Below are positions 20,147 to 30,179 of a stretch of 64,000 nt of DNA, piece by piece; positions within the stretch are counted from its first letter, which is position 1, and every line of letters begins with the position of its first letter. Origin of the DNA: Isochrysis galbana (taxonomy: Eukaryota; Haptophyta; Isochrysidales; Isochrysidaceae). Below the pieces are notes generated by a model. It was not told where the DNA came from, made no database searches, and saw nothing but the letters and a program-made list of their open reading frames with translations. The position numbers and the translations under genes are program-made. The stretch lies in NCBI GenBank assembly GCA_018136815.1, contig CM030934.1:7214977-7278976 (forward strand), given 5' to 3'.

Positions 20147-23100
20147 ATGCCGAAGCGCCTCGCGCCGGTGCTTGCCAAGCTCGGCCCGCATGCGGCGGCG
20201 AGCTACGAGCCTATCAAGCTGCTCGGCCGTGGCGCCTTTGGCACCGCCTTTGCCGTCCGCTCCAAGGCCAGCGGTCACATGATGGTGTGTTCGCCACTCG
20301 TCAAGAACCGTATTTCTGGGTGCTTCCCGCCCGAGCTTTTCCACACAAGCGCTCGAGACCCATACCAGCACACCTACACGGCGCACTCTGGTCGTCGGCA
20401 CTTCAGGTGTTGAAGCGGGTGGAACTTGGGCACATGCCACCCGAGGCGCGCAAAGAGGCGTTCAACGAATGTGCGGTGCTAGCCAAACTGCGTGACGGCC
20501 CCTTCATCATCCGCGTCTCGGAACATTTTGAGGTATGACGCTCCACATTGCTCATCGGCTCTCTCCGTAGCAAGTGATGTCTGCAGTGCAGGTGCGCGAC
20601 TGGTAACCTCTGACACTTTGCTACCACCTTATCAGGAGCTCTCTCGTTTGTGGATTGCCATGGAGCTTGCAGATGGAGGTGACATGGCACGGGCAATCTC
20701 TGCTGCTTCCAATGCAGATGGTGGGAAAGGGAAGCCGTTTCCAGCAGAGCAGATCATCAAGTGGGTCCTGCAAATATGTCTCGCCCTAGAGCATGCACAC
20801 GGACTCAAGGTTCGCCGTCGCTCAAACACCTGTCCCTCGGCATTGGGAGATAGCCAGGGAGACGACCTAATATCCTTGGATTGATTCAAGCCAAGGAAAG
20901 TGGATATGGTGGCAAACACAATAGCTCGTGTTTGCACTTATGAGATGCGTAAAGCGGCTGCGTTAGGCCCAAGACGTACTCTGCTTTTTGCCGAGGCAAC
21001 TTTAACGAGCCGCAGCGGAAGCTGCATGACATCTTCTGGGAAGACACCCGAAGCATCAACCCTGGCCTCCTTGCCACATGTAGGTGCTCCACCGCGATTT
21101 GAAACCTCAAAATATTTTCCTGACGAAGAGCGGCGATGTCCGCTTGGGAGATTTCGGCATCTCCCGCCTGTTGAGTTCATCTCTTTCAGTTGCAGCCACA
21201 TGCGTCGGAACGCCGCTGTATCTCGCTCCTGAGGTGCGCCGCACACCTGTTTGAGCCGTCAAGAAGTTGTGCCCGAGAAGTCTTTCTGCGGTCCTCTCAC
21301 AGGTATGCGAAGGCAAGCCATACGGCTCCTCATGTGACGTATGGTCACTTGGCATCCTTCTCTATGAGCTCATGCTGTTGCGGCCGCCCTTTCACGCACA
21401 TTCAATGCCCGCCCTCGTCATGATGATATGCAGCAAGGACCCGCCGGGCCTGCCCGACAGCTTTCCGCCTCTCTTGCGCAAGCTTGCCCGATCGATGCTC
21501 GCGCGTGATGCAACGCAACGGCCAACGGTGGTCGAGCTGCTCAAAGCACCTCCCCTCGCCGAGGGGGTGGCCAGTATGCGCGCTTCAGCGAAAGCGGAAG
21601 CGGAGGCTGTCGCGGAAGCAGCGCTTTTGGCCGAGGAGGCCAAGTCAAGAGTAAAGACGATCGCGACGAGGACGTCCGAGTTGCGTGAGGTGAGGGGGTA
21701 TTTCCGAACACACCCGACGTTGCACACAAGCACACCCTCTAGGTCCGTCTTCCTCGAAGAGTTATGCGACATCTGCACGTCTGCTTTTGGCCGGGGGCCG
21801 GGGGGGTGGGGGGGGTCAGGGGCTTGGTGGTACGCAGGAGTGCTCGAGCCCAATGTGTGCCTCTCGAAACCCCTCGACTGAAGCCAGTTGTGCAGATGGC
21901 GGCTCGTGATGGCGTATCCCGCCGCCGGCCTTCCACTACGCTTGATCCAACCTGGGTGCCCGCCCCCTCCGACAATGCGTTTCAGGCCAAGGCAAAGGAA
22001 AAGGTGCGCTCCGAATCCAAACTGACGCCAGAAGAGACAGCTGCGGCCCGAGAGGCAGCCGCGGTAGAGCGCCGGGCTGCGGCCGAAGCCCGGCGAGAAC
22101 AAATGCGCCGTGATCGCGAGGCATTTCGAGCCACTGCGCGTCGTAGTGCCGCCAGCTCAACAAATGCGACGGTAACGCCAAGCAGTGGAAGTTATGAGGC
22201 CAACGTTTTGAAGCAATCTGACGCAGCTCAACCACCACGCCAACCGCTGTTTGAACTCGTCCTTCCCGATTGGGCCGTCCAAACTGTCCGGACCGCCAGG
22301 TCTCCAGAGCAGTCTTGTAGTTCATGCGGAAGTCCGCCTCACGATGAGGTCACGGCGCTGCTCAAAGAAACCGCACGTTCACCCAATCAGAAGCCAACAT
22401 TCTGGATAGTGCCGAGTCGCGAACGTCTAGAAACCGAGGGGCCCAATGAAGAACACGAAGAGGGGAATGACGCGAGCACAGCTTCGGGTCTAAGGGCGTC
22501 ACAGCTAGCTTTGTCGTCAAGAGGGCGCATTCTGTCGGAGCAAGAGCGGCAGGCTGCTGTTTCAAGCGTGCAAGCACGGCGGGCGATGCTCGAATCTGCT
22601 CTTGGGAGCTCGCAAGAGCCAGCTGAGGTGGTCCGCACGCAGCGAGAGCTGGTGGCCGTAATGTCGCTTGAGACAACTGTATGCAGGCCGACGGTTATTG
22701 TGTGCGAACAGTTGCCTGTGGACATCACGGTTGAGGAGGCGCTTGGGAATGACATCGGCATGGTCGGGGTGGAAGAGCTGTTTGCAGAAGATCAAGAGCT
22801 TGTCGAAGAGCTTGAGGAGGAGTTTGTCGAGGTACCTGAGTCAGGTGGTGATACATCAGGATCAATTTATGGAGGACGGACACCTGCCGGTGAGTATGAC
22901 ACAAGCTACGTGGGTACGATTAGTGCCTTGGAAGATGCATCATTTACAAGTGCTTCCATGAGCTCCTCTTCCGCAACAGTCGCATGCCACAATGCCAATG
23001 CGCAAAGTCCCTCCAGTGCGGCATCAACCGGCGCAATGACGAGCTCCACATTGGTCCTCAGCAATGGCCCAAGGCTCCAGGCTAGCTTCGAAGAAATGAA

Positions 23101-23242
23101 GCCGAAGGATGAAGAAGTAAGCAACGACCCCGACTCGACGCCGGGGCGTGGGGGCGCCGACGCATCGAGGCGGAGCGGCGCATCAATCACAAAAAGCGCA
23201 TCAACCACGAAAAAGCAGTCCACCACGTGCAACATTCAATGA
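20147..23242 (+). CDS. NEK-family serine/threonine protein kinase
   Basis: Six exons, all joined in phase 0: 20147-20284, 20407-20532, 20636-20809, 21084-21233, 21303-21689, 21896-23242; 773 residues. The kinase domain covers about residues 20-280: Gly loop GRGAFG (27-32), ATP-binding Lys in VLKRVEL (49), catalytic HRDLKPQN (149-156), DFG in DFGISR (169-171), and the activation end [11 protein letters not shown]. The [17 protein letters not shown] start of exon 5 is the usual NEK sequence after APE. Residues about 285-400 are Ala/Glu/Arg-rich and likely coiled coil. The remaining tail is Ser/Thr-rich and disordered, with one acidic patch ([20 protein letters not shown]). NEKs act in mitosis, centrosomes and cilia. 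All catalytic residues are present. The last intron (21690-21895) has other possible acceptors. Confidence 0.9.
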
Positions 23243-23389
23243 TGGGGCCGGGCACCCCTGTCTTCGCTAACCAGTCGTCTCAGCACCGCTGATGGGCGGC
23301 CCTCCTCGTTAGGCCGAGCCCGAGCAATAAAAGCCATTTGGATTGGGTGTCGTGTGATCAGCAAAATAATCTTGAAGTGGAAAAAGCCT

Positions 23390-23525
23390 TATCATTATGA
23401 TATTCTTACCGCACATGCGGCCGTGGACCCACTACTTAAACGCAGGAGCAACTTTCGCTGCCACCCCCAATCCTTTGGCCCTTTCCCCCCCGCCATCAGG
23501 CGACTCTCTCTGTATACTACTAATG
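23390..23525 (-). mobile_element. family A 3' end, 5'-truncated copy
   Basis: The plus strand reads ATATTCTTACCGCACATGCG, then GGCCGTGGACCCACTAC and CCCCGCCATCAGGCGACTC, matching the 3' 135 bp of the element at 18880-19636. Truncation at the 5' side is expected for target-primed reverse transcription. Confidence 0.7.
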
Positions 23526-23544
23526 ATATAACATCTGAGCATTA

Positions 23545-24165
23545 ATACCACTACTCACTACTCCCACTAGCCCAGTACTATCACGCCACCCCTCAGCGCA
23601 CCTGCCCGTACGCCTTGACGTGTGTTGGCATTGGCACCACAGACACATACACATATGCACCTCTCTCTTGCCAAATCTCTCCCCTCGCAAACCCCCGGCT
23701 CCCATGGTAACTCTCCAGCCACAACTATCGTTAAAACGATAGGGTCATGGAGCGCGCGCCGCCGCCCGCTCTCGCTGCCGCTGCCCTCGCCGCGATGGAC
23801 GAAGAACTCATGGACACGCCGCTGTCGCCGAAGCGACCGCGCCAGGACGACCCTCCCAGCCAGGTGGGCACAGGAGCCGGCGCCCTTGACCCGGCAGACA
23901 CACAACGACAATTGACCAACAACAGGCCTGCCCGGAACCCGCGCTCTGAACCAGGCTCGTGGTAGCGCACCCGAGCCGAACCCCGGATACCGAAGACAAA
24001 GGAATGAAGGGGAGAAGGGGAGGAGGTGGAGGAAAGGGAAGTTAAGGGCGGTGGCAACAGGGATGGGGAAGTACCCTAGTTTAGTAGGTGTGTAGCCCAG
24101 AATCTTCAGATGTTTTTTTTTGGTAACTCTCCAGCCAAATTACAATGGGTGAAAACCCAGTGATG
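23545..24165. repeat. family C repeat split by an insertion
   Basis: The left part (23545-23721) and right part (24122-24165) together match the uninterrupted family C copy at 19653-19815. The 400 bp between them is a younger retroelement with its own target-site duplication. Confidence 0.7.
23722..24121 (+). mobile_element. 400-bp LINE-derived insertion with 16-bp TSD (family D)
   Basis: Flanked by GGTAACTCTCCAGCCA at 23706-23721 and 24122-24137. The 5' end is CAACTATCGTTAAAACGATAG, a hairpin with 8-bp arms and an AA loop, followed by GGTCATGG. The open frame from 23747 (MERAPPP..., MDTPLSPKRPRQD) resembles the start of the LINE-1 frame at 47741 (MERAGAAP..., MEQPLMKRPRP). The 3' end is GAATCTTCAGATG plus T-run. 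It therefore looks like a LINE head joined to a short 3' tail, with no enzymatic domain. Confidence 0.85.
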
Positions 24166-24269
24166 CGAACCGACCTATGTCGGGCCTCTCCCTCGCTTCG
24201 CTCTCTTCCACCTCTAATAAAAAATAATTACAACTGGGAATATCGGCGGCTGCACTGAGCCGCTGGCCG

Positions 24270-25330
24270 ATGCCGCACGCCGACGCAGGTGAAGACGCAG
24301 GTGAAGATGTCCCAGCAGGCCCTGCAGAGACCCCGGCAGAGCCCGGGGGCGGGCGGGCGGGTCATCTGAGCGCCCCGGCTTGCATCAATGGTCATGTCTC
24401 GGGCCTAGGCTCCTTCAGACGGCGAAGGGGTAGCGTTGCGCACTCCCGGGGTTGCTGGAGTGCTGCAGCGGCAAACTGCGAGGATGCTGCTGAGGCCGTA
24501 GAGGTCGCCAGTCGAGCGCCCGAAGTCAGTGGTGTCGCAGATTTGGCAACCAATGGTGAGTCAGGCGCTCTCCGGCTGGGCTCCTTCAGAAGGCGAAGGC
24601 TTAGCGTCACGCATTCCCAGTGTTGCGGGAGTGGTGCAGCTTGCGAGAGTGCTGCAGCGACGAACGGCCCGGATGCTGCCGGGGCAGCAGAGGTGGCCCT
24701 TTGCACGCCCGACTTCAGCAGTGGCGCAGAAACGCCGTCGATGAACGGGGAGGGCGGAATGCGCATAGCGGACGCCGATCGAGACGCCTGCACGAGCGGT
24801 GGCATGGATGCATGTGCTGCTGCAGGTGTGCCAACGCCTTCGTCGAGCTGCAGTGGCAGCAGGACGAGTGCACGTGCTCCGATAATCTCAAACCTTATGA
24901 GCAGCGAGCGTCGGCGCAAAAGGAAGGCCATAGATGCTTCGGTAACTTGGCTTGCAGCCCGGTCTGCTCTTGTCTCGTGCCAGCTTGTTGCTCTCCAAAG
25001 CCCGCCGCCGTCCGCAGACGTGTCTGCTGCACCTTCACAAGACTGCTTTGCAGAGTGCTCACCCTGCGAATCAGAGCAGGAAGTGGGCATGGGAGAAGGG
25101 GATGAAGTCTGGGCTGAGAGGTCAACCGTTCCCCCCGTTCTTCAAGACGTTTCTCGTCTCACCCCTTGTCCGGATAGTCGGAAAGTGCATCTGCGCAGTT
25201 CGCGCCGAATCGTCACGAAGGAGTCGTGGCGTGCACTGCGCAGGTCATGTTCACGGGGTGCTTCTCCCAGAGGCTTTACGGCTATGGTTGAGGACTTCTT
25301 CGGGGGGCTTCGCGGCTACAGGTCGGGGAC
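24270..25330 (+). CDS. unknown Ser/Ala-rich protein (possible exon)
   Basis: The plus-strand frame opens with the ATG at 24270 and stays open to 25646, but past about 25316 it lies opposite a better-looking minus-strand frame. I place the coding part at about 24270-25330, probably ending at an intron or a missed stop. The protein has an internal duplication of about 60 residues: GSFRRRRGSVAHSRGC...TNGESG and GSFRRRRLSVTHSQCC...MNGEGG. A basic patch SSERRRKRKA follows. The RRRRxSV motifs could be basophilic kinase sites. No known family. An upstream exon is possible, since two GCAG acceptors lie at 24282-24296. Confidence 0.35.
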
Positions 25331-26119
25331 CTCTTCCAGGGGAGTCCATGCGTTCTTCACCGCCTCCACGAACAACTCGTCATTGGCGAGACCGGCCGCC
25401 CGCACTCGGCGGGCGGCGTGCTGCTTGACGTTCGGCACACCTTGCAGAGCGAGCTGCGCCACGAGCTCAATGAAGGCTGAGCCAGCAGGAGTGCGCAAGG
25501 CCGAGACCTCTGCTGGTGGAGTACTTGCACGAGCGGCGATCTCGCGTTGTAGGCTCGCGACCACATCGCGTTCCTTCTTCAAAAGGTCTTCCTTTTCCTG
25601 GATGATGCGCTCCTTTTCTTCAACAAGGGCCTTGAGCTCCTCGTAGAGTTCCTTGAAGTGAGCAGCATCGCCGAACGCTGTAGGTGAAGGTGCAGGTGTA
25701 CCGACACCAACCGTGGTCTCGGGCGCTCCTGCACATGGCGTTCCCCCGGCCGGCTGTGAAAAGGTGGGTGAAATGGCGCAACGCTGACGCGGATCCCTCC
25801 GTGCTTCGGCTTGTGCACGTCCCCGAACGGCAGTGGCGCCAACCTCTTCACCCGGGAACGGCCAACTGCGCCTCCGCGCGTCGGCTCGAGCCGCCTGCAG
25901 GGTCTTGTAGCACTTCGCCTCGACGGCAGCTTCGAGGGCTTCGGCCAGCCTTTCGACGTTGCGAGCCGTCCACACCTCGTGATTGTCCACGTTCGCATCG
26001 ATGCGCTTCGCGGCCTCCTCCCAGATTTCGGAGGCCTTGTGCGTCGCCGCCTTGCCCAAGCCGTGCTTCTTGAGATTCTTGATCTTGTCCAAGAGGTACG
26101 GAAAGTCGGCGGTCTTCAC
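25316..26119 (-). CDS. unknown coiled-coil protein (exon-like ORF)
   Basis: A minus-strand frame of about 268 residues, open from 26119. The first codon there is GTG, so the real start or a splice acceptor must lie nearby or upstream. The N-terminal half is helical and charged (KNLKKHGLGKAATHKASEIW, AARNVERLAEALE-like). Residues about 165-205 form a strong heptad coiled coil, ELYEELKALVEEKERIIQEK followed by EDLLKKERDVV. The C-terminus is Ala/Arg-rich. The sequence looks like protein rather than a shadow, but no family is recognised. A transposon ORF is one alternative. It overlaps the end of the plus-strand frame from 24270. Confidence 0.4.
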   Translation of the reverse strand: MKTADFPYLLDKIKNLKKHGLGKAATHKASEIWEEAAKRIDANVDNHEVWTARNVERLAEALEAAVEAKCYKTLQAARADARRRSWPFPGEEVGATAVRGRAQAEARRDPRQRCAISPTFSQPAGGTPCAGAPETTVGVGTPAPSPTAFGDAAHFKELYEELKALVEEKERIIQEKEDLLKKERDVVASLQREIAARASTPPAEVSALRTPAGSAFIELVAQLALQGVPNVKQHAARRVRAAGLANDELFVEAVKNAWTPLEEVPDL

Positions 26120-26890
26120 GGCAGTTGTTAAGCTTACAGCAGATGAAAGCAGCCTTCACGTCGCCGGCGCTGCAGCGCCCGCTGTTTTCAAGGAGATTGG
26201 TGACGCCCATGTGCTACTGTCTCGCATGTACCACAGGTCTGGCGCAAGCACTGCTCGCACAGTGCTGGCTGTCTTCTTCTACAAGATCGGCAGGGAGCGC
26301 ACGCGTCTGGAATCAGCCGGAGTCGAGACGGACGAACAGCACGAGGAAACGCAGCAGGGTGAAATAGCGGAGGGAGCATGTTCGAGCGACAGCGACAACA
26401 ACGTGCCCAGCCTCTGAAAATGGGCCCCCCGCTGGCTTCATGTGTTCAGCGCGGGGCTGTTGTGTTGCTGCTGCACTTCCGCTGCTGCGCTTCCCATGTC
26501 CGCATAAGTAAATGAATCAGCTTGAGGATCTTGTATTGAATAGAACGGGTGTGTGCGCGCGGGATTTGATGTGCGCGCGCGGGCTCCGCAGCTGTATGTG
26601 GCGTCGATGCCGCAGTTGGAGTGAAGGAGTGTGCGTGCAGTGCAGGTGCCTGCTTATTTTTTCCGATAACATGGGTGGTGTGCCCCACCACTTGATCAAT
26701 TTTGGCTCTCAACTTGCAATCCCACGCGAGCACGATCAACAGCCACCTTGGCGGGCTACTGGCCGCCCAGCGCGCCCCGTTCACCGTGTCTTCACCTGCA
26801 CCTGCAGTTCCTGCACTCTCACCTTCACCTGCACCTTCACTGAAGAAAAAACTTTGGACCAGCACCTTCCCAGTTGGAAAATTTTTTTAT
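26120..26890. other. unassigned; open frames on both strands
   Basis: The plus frame ending at 26417 (...EEAQ-type acidic end, SDSDNNVPSL) and a minus Cys-rich frame at 26188-26379 (CAPCRSCRRR...CEQCLRQTCGTCE) lie opposite each other. Either could be an exon and I cannot choose. The remainder to 26890 shows no gene. Confidence 0.3.
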
Positions 26891-26929
26891 TCTCTCTCTC
26901 TGCGGCGCATCGCCATGCGCCATGCGGCG

Positions 26930-27336
26930 CGCCACGGCCTGCGCCTCTCAGAGGTCCTTTGAGGGCACCCAGAGGGCCAGCAAGAGCAGCTCAGGGGGCA
27001 GTGGAGGCTGGGGCTCAGCCCCTGCCCCCCCCTGCCTCTCCCACGCTTGCCACGCTGGCCTTGGGTGCCGCCCAGAGCCAGAGCCCCCTGTCTGCCTGGC
27101 GACCAGGGATGGGGGGGGGGAGTCAGTACGAGAGCAGGCCCAAGCGGGCTTGGGAGTGCGGCTCGCGACCCGGGCCCACTGGGGGTCTGGGTGGTTGTCT
27201 TGAATGCCCTGCTCATGCCAGAAGGCAGAGCATGGGGATGACCGACAGGCCCCCCGGAGGGGAATTGGTGCATGAGAGGGGGGACGCGAGGCGCCCCCCC
27301 ATGCTGAACTTAGTACCAAGTATAAACTGAGTTCCA
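26930..27336 (-). mobile_element. family B short retroelement
   Basis: Same core as 16220-16650 and 48240-48646. The 5' end on the minus strand is at 27336; the plus strand there can pair GAACTTAGT (27308) with ACTGAGTTC across an 11-base loop. The element side has CAGCATGG just inside the hairpin. Confidence 0.6.
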
Positions 27337-27610
27337 GTGGAGGGGATGTAGAGTAGCGGCTAATCAGAGCCCAGGCGTAAAAGCATTCTTTGGGAAGCGC
27401 CCGAGGTCTACGAGCGCATGATATCGGGACGGGGGGGGCACGCAAGGGAGAAAGCTGCCTGTGCCCATAAACGAACATCGCAAGGGGAAAGTATCTCGAA
27501 GCTCAAGCTGAGCTCTCTCACCCCCGCGGGTACGACTTATGTATGAGAGTCCATTCACCACTCGCTCAACCAGTCACTAGCTACTCACCCCGTGGTCGCT
27601 CGCGCCTTTC
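27337..27610. other. unassigned intergenic sequence
   Basis: Short 3' flank of the heme-oxygenase-like gene. No coding potential recognised. Confidence 0.4.
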
Positions 27611-28420
27611 TCACCTCTTGGATTTTGACGAGGCCCACCCAGCAATCACGTTACAAACTCCTCGGGCAGTGTCCACATAGAGCCTGCCGTCCTCAGCATA
27701 TACCCCCACATTGCACGCGAAAGCTCGGCGGGCCTCATATGCGACCGCCGCACGCACTTTATCGCCGCGGGTGCCCGGTCCCATGGATTCTCCTGCCTCA
27801 TTGAGTACCTCATATACGCTTTCTATGGCCTCACGTCGGCGTCCCTTAACGAAGTCGCCGAAGTCGTAATGACGTGGTGATGTGGGATTCAGCCCCAGAG
27901 CCAGCCTAGTGGGAAGAGCAAGAGCCTGCCCACCAAAGAGATCAGCAAAGTAGCGGCAATATAGATGGCCAAGGAGACGCCCACCACCGGTGGCATCGTC
28001 ATCAGCTGCGGCGGCTCTGATGGCGTCCAGGTAAACCTTGGTTGCGGTTGAGCACGGCGTCTGTACAGCAGCACCAACCTCCATTAGATCCAGTGCGAGT
28101 GAGGGAGATCGGCGCAGATAGTCTCCAAATCGGTCCCAAACAAGCCGTACCGGAGGAGAGGTCGAGGTATCGAGCGCCTCTTCCATCTCAGAGTAGACTG
28201 CATGCATGGATGACGTGAATCGTGCGTATCGCTCACGTGATGCGAGCGACGCTGCCGTGCCTAGGCCGAAAGTCTTCATGTCATGGCCTTCTCGAAGTGT
28301 GGCGTCAAGAAGTAGGGAGAGGCCGTGCTTGTTGGCCGCGCCAGATTTGAGGATGCTCGCGCTTTCGCTCTCGAACGAGCGGGCGGCCAGTTGACCCATA
28401 CGCCTCGCGAACGTTCCCAT
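27611..28420 (-). CDS. heme-oxygenase-like protein
   Basis: Single exon, 269 residues from the ATG at 28420 (MGTFARRMGQLAARSFESES). The frame is open a little further upstream without another ATG. The motif LGHLYCRYFADLFGGQAL (about 150-167) corresponds to the distal helix of heme oxygenases (H-x-Y-x-R-Y-x-x-D-L-x-G-G-Q). An upstream helix, RYARFTSSMHAVYSEMEEAL, matches the A-Y-T-x-F-L...Y-x-x-L-E helix. The proximal His may be His46 in LREGHDMKTF, but the spacing differs from HO-1. Canonical enzymes cleave heme to biliverdin, CO and iron, and in algae feed bilin synthesis. This one has F in place of S (DLFGGQ), so heme degradation is plausible but unproven. The basic N-terminus could be an organelle signal. 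Confidence 0.7.
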   Translation of the reverse strand: MGTFARRMGQLAARSFESESASILKSGAANKHGLSLLLDATLREGHDMKTFGLGTAASLASRERYARFTSSMHAVYSEMEEALDTSTSPPVRLVWDRFGDYLRRSPSLALDLMEVGAAVQTPCSTATKVYLDAIRAAAADDDATGGGRLLGHLYCRYFADLFGGQALALPTRLALGLNPTSPRHYDFGDFVKGRRREAIESVYEVLNEAGESMGPGTRGDKVRAAVAYEARRAFACNVGVYAEDGRLYVDTARGVCNVIAGWASSKSKR

Positions 28421-28499
28421 CGGCCCCTCCCTCCACCGACCAGTCCCCAGAAGAGGAGAGGAATCGAAAGGCTCGTTCACTGAAATTTCGTCCCTTCTA

Positions 28500-29400
28500 T
28501 TTTAGTTAGCAGTGAATTATGAATTTTCATAGCAAGTTTTTTTGCCGCCTCCCTTGGAAATGTTGTGCAAGCCGGCAAGCCCAGAGATGAAAAACTATAA
28601 ATAAATCAAAACAGCAGTTTTGGTCTGAGGCTCAAAACCACTGCTGGTTTTTAGTTTTTAATATCGCGCAGTACGCTCGAGCACTCACACTTCACATCAG
28701 CAACTCCAACCGATTCTGACAGATTGGAAGTTGCCACACCTCCAATATTGGCGACTGAGAGGAGGAATAGGCCCAGGTCAGAATTCGTTTGAACCCCGCC
28801 CGAATTTCTTCGGATATTTCGCTCAGATTTCGCGTTCACTGCCCCAAATTTCAATCTTCGCTCAGATTTCGCGTTCACTGCCCCAAATTTCAATCGCGAA
28901 TATTTTGCGAGGCGCGAGCGCTCCCGCGCTCGTGCGCTAGCCCGACCTAGCGACCTATACATAGCCATATAGCATATTGCATATAGCCCCCCCGCCGCCG
29001 CCACCGCTATTAGGCCGGTCACTCACTAGGGGGGTGCGAAGGGCACCATCTGTAATGGGCAAACGAAGGCCTAAATAAGCTCCCTATAGGTTCCGGTATG
29101 GGAGATCAGCAAAAAAAACCGGGGGTCTTCCGGCAAAATTTTCGAAAAATACCCGATTTCAGGCCTCTGACGGCCGTGCGGAAATATATGTCAGGCCCCC
29201 CTCCGGTATTATTTTACCGATGGCCTTCATGCGCGCCTCTCGCAGCGAAACACGAAACCATGGGCATCGGCAGCTGACCCGGACCAAAGATCCTGGTTCT
29301 ATACACACAGCAATATATTTTCACTATGTTTTTATGGACTTGAACGCGTACGTAAGTATCGCAAAAACTAAAGACGCTAACCGCTAAAAACACCAAGGGC
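28500..29400. repeat. AT-richer intergenic stretch with a 39-bp tandem duplication
   Basis: A 39-bp unit beginning TTCGCTCAGATTTCGCG is present twice in tandem at about 28818-28895. The rest is non-coding, with an imperfect inverted repeat around CAGCAGTTTTGG near 28610-28650. No gene is recognised. Confidence 0.6.
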
Positions 29401-29407
29401 TCGAGAA

Positions 29408-30178
29408 CCCAACTTCGACCCGCGACCGGGGGCGCCACGAGGCCGTTCGAGTCACCGCTCACCATATGGATGCCGCTACCAGCACCAAAGTGCGGTATGC
29501 CGCCCTCACAGCCACGCCAATCGCGCCCGCCGCCCCCGCGCACTGCGTCGAAATCGGCCGCCTGCGGCCCCCGGTGATGACGTCGTCACGCCTCAAGACG
29601 CGCCCTGAGTGCCCAACTTCGACCCGCGACCGGGGGCGCCACGAGGCCGTTCGAGTCACCGCTCGCCAAATGGATGCCGCTACCAGCACCAAAGTGCGGT
29701 ATGCCGCCCTCACAGCCACGCCAATCGCGCCCGCCGCCCCCGCGCACTGCGTCGAAATCGGCCGCTTGAGGCCCCCGGTGATGACGTCGTCACGCCCCAA
29801 GACGCGCCATGAGTGCCCAACTTCGACCCGCGACCGGGGGCGCCACGAGGCCGTTCGAGTCACCGCTCACCATATGGATGCCGCTACCAGCACCAAAGTG
29901 CGGTATGCCGCCCTCACAGCTACGCCAATCGCGCCCGCCGCCCCCGCGCACTGCGTCGAAGTCGGCCGCTTGAGGCCCCCGGTGATGACGTCGTCACGCC
30001 CCAAGACGCGCCCTGAGTGCCCAACTTCGACCCGCGACCGGGGGCGCCACGAGGCCGTTCGAGTCACCGCTCGCCAAATGGATGCCGCTACCAGCACCAA
30101 AGTGCGGTATGCCGCCCTCACAGCCACGCCCATCGCGCCCGCCGCCCCCGCGCACTGCGTCGAAATCGGCCGCTTGCG
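29408..30178. repeat. 204-bp satellite array with A-B-A-B order
   Basis: Units start at 29408, 29612, 29816 and 30020, all exactly 204 bp apart; the fourth diverges near 30175. Units 1 and 3 share CTCACCATATGG while units 2 and 4 share CTCGCCAAATGG, so the higher-order period is 408 bp. Units 1-3 contain GTGATGACGTCGTCAC, close to a palindrome with a TGACGTC core. Because 204 is divisible by three, a 330-codon frame stays open through the array; I do not call it a gene. Confidence 0.92.
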
Positions 30179-30179
30179 A

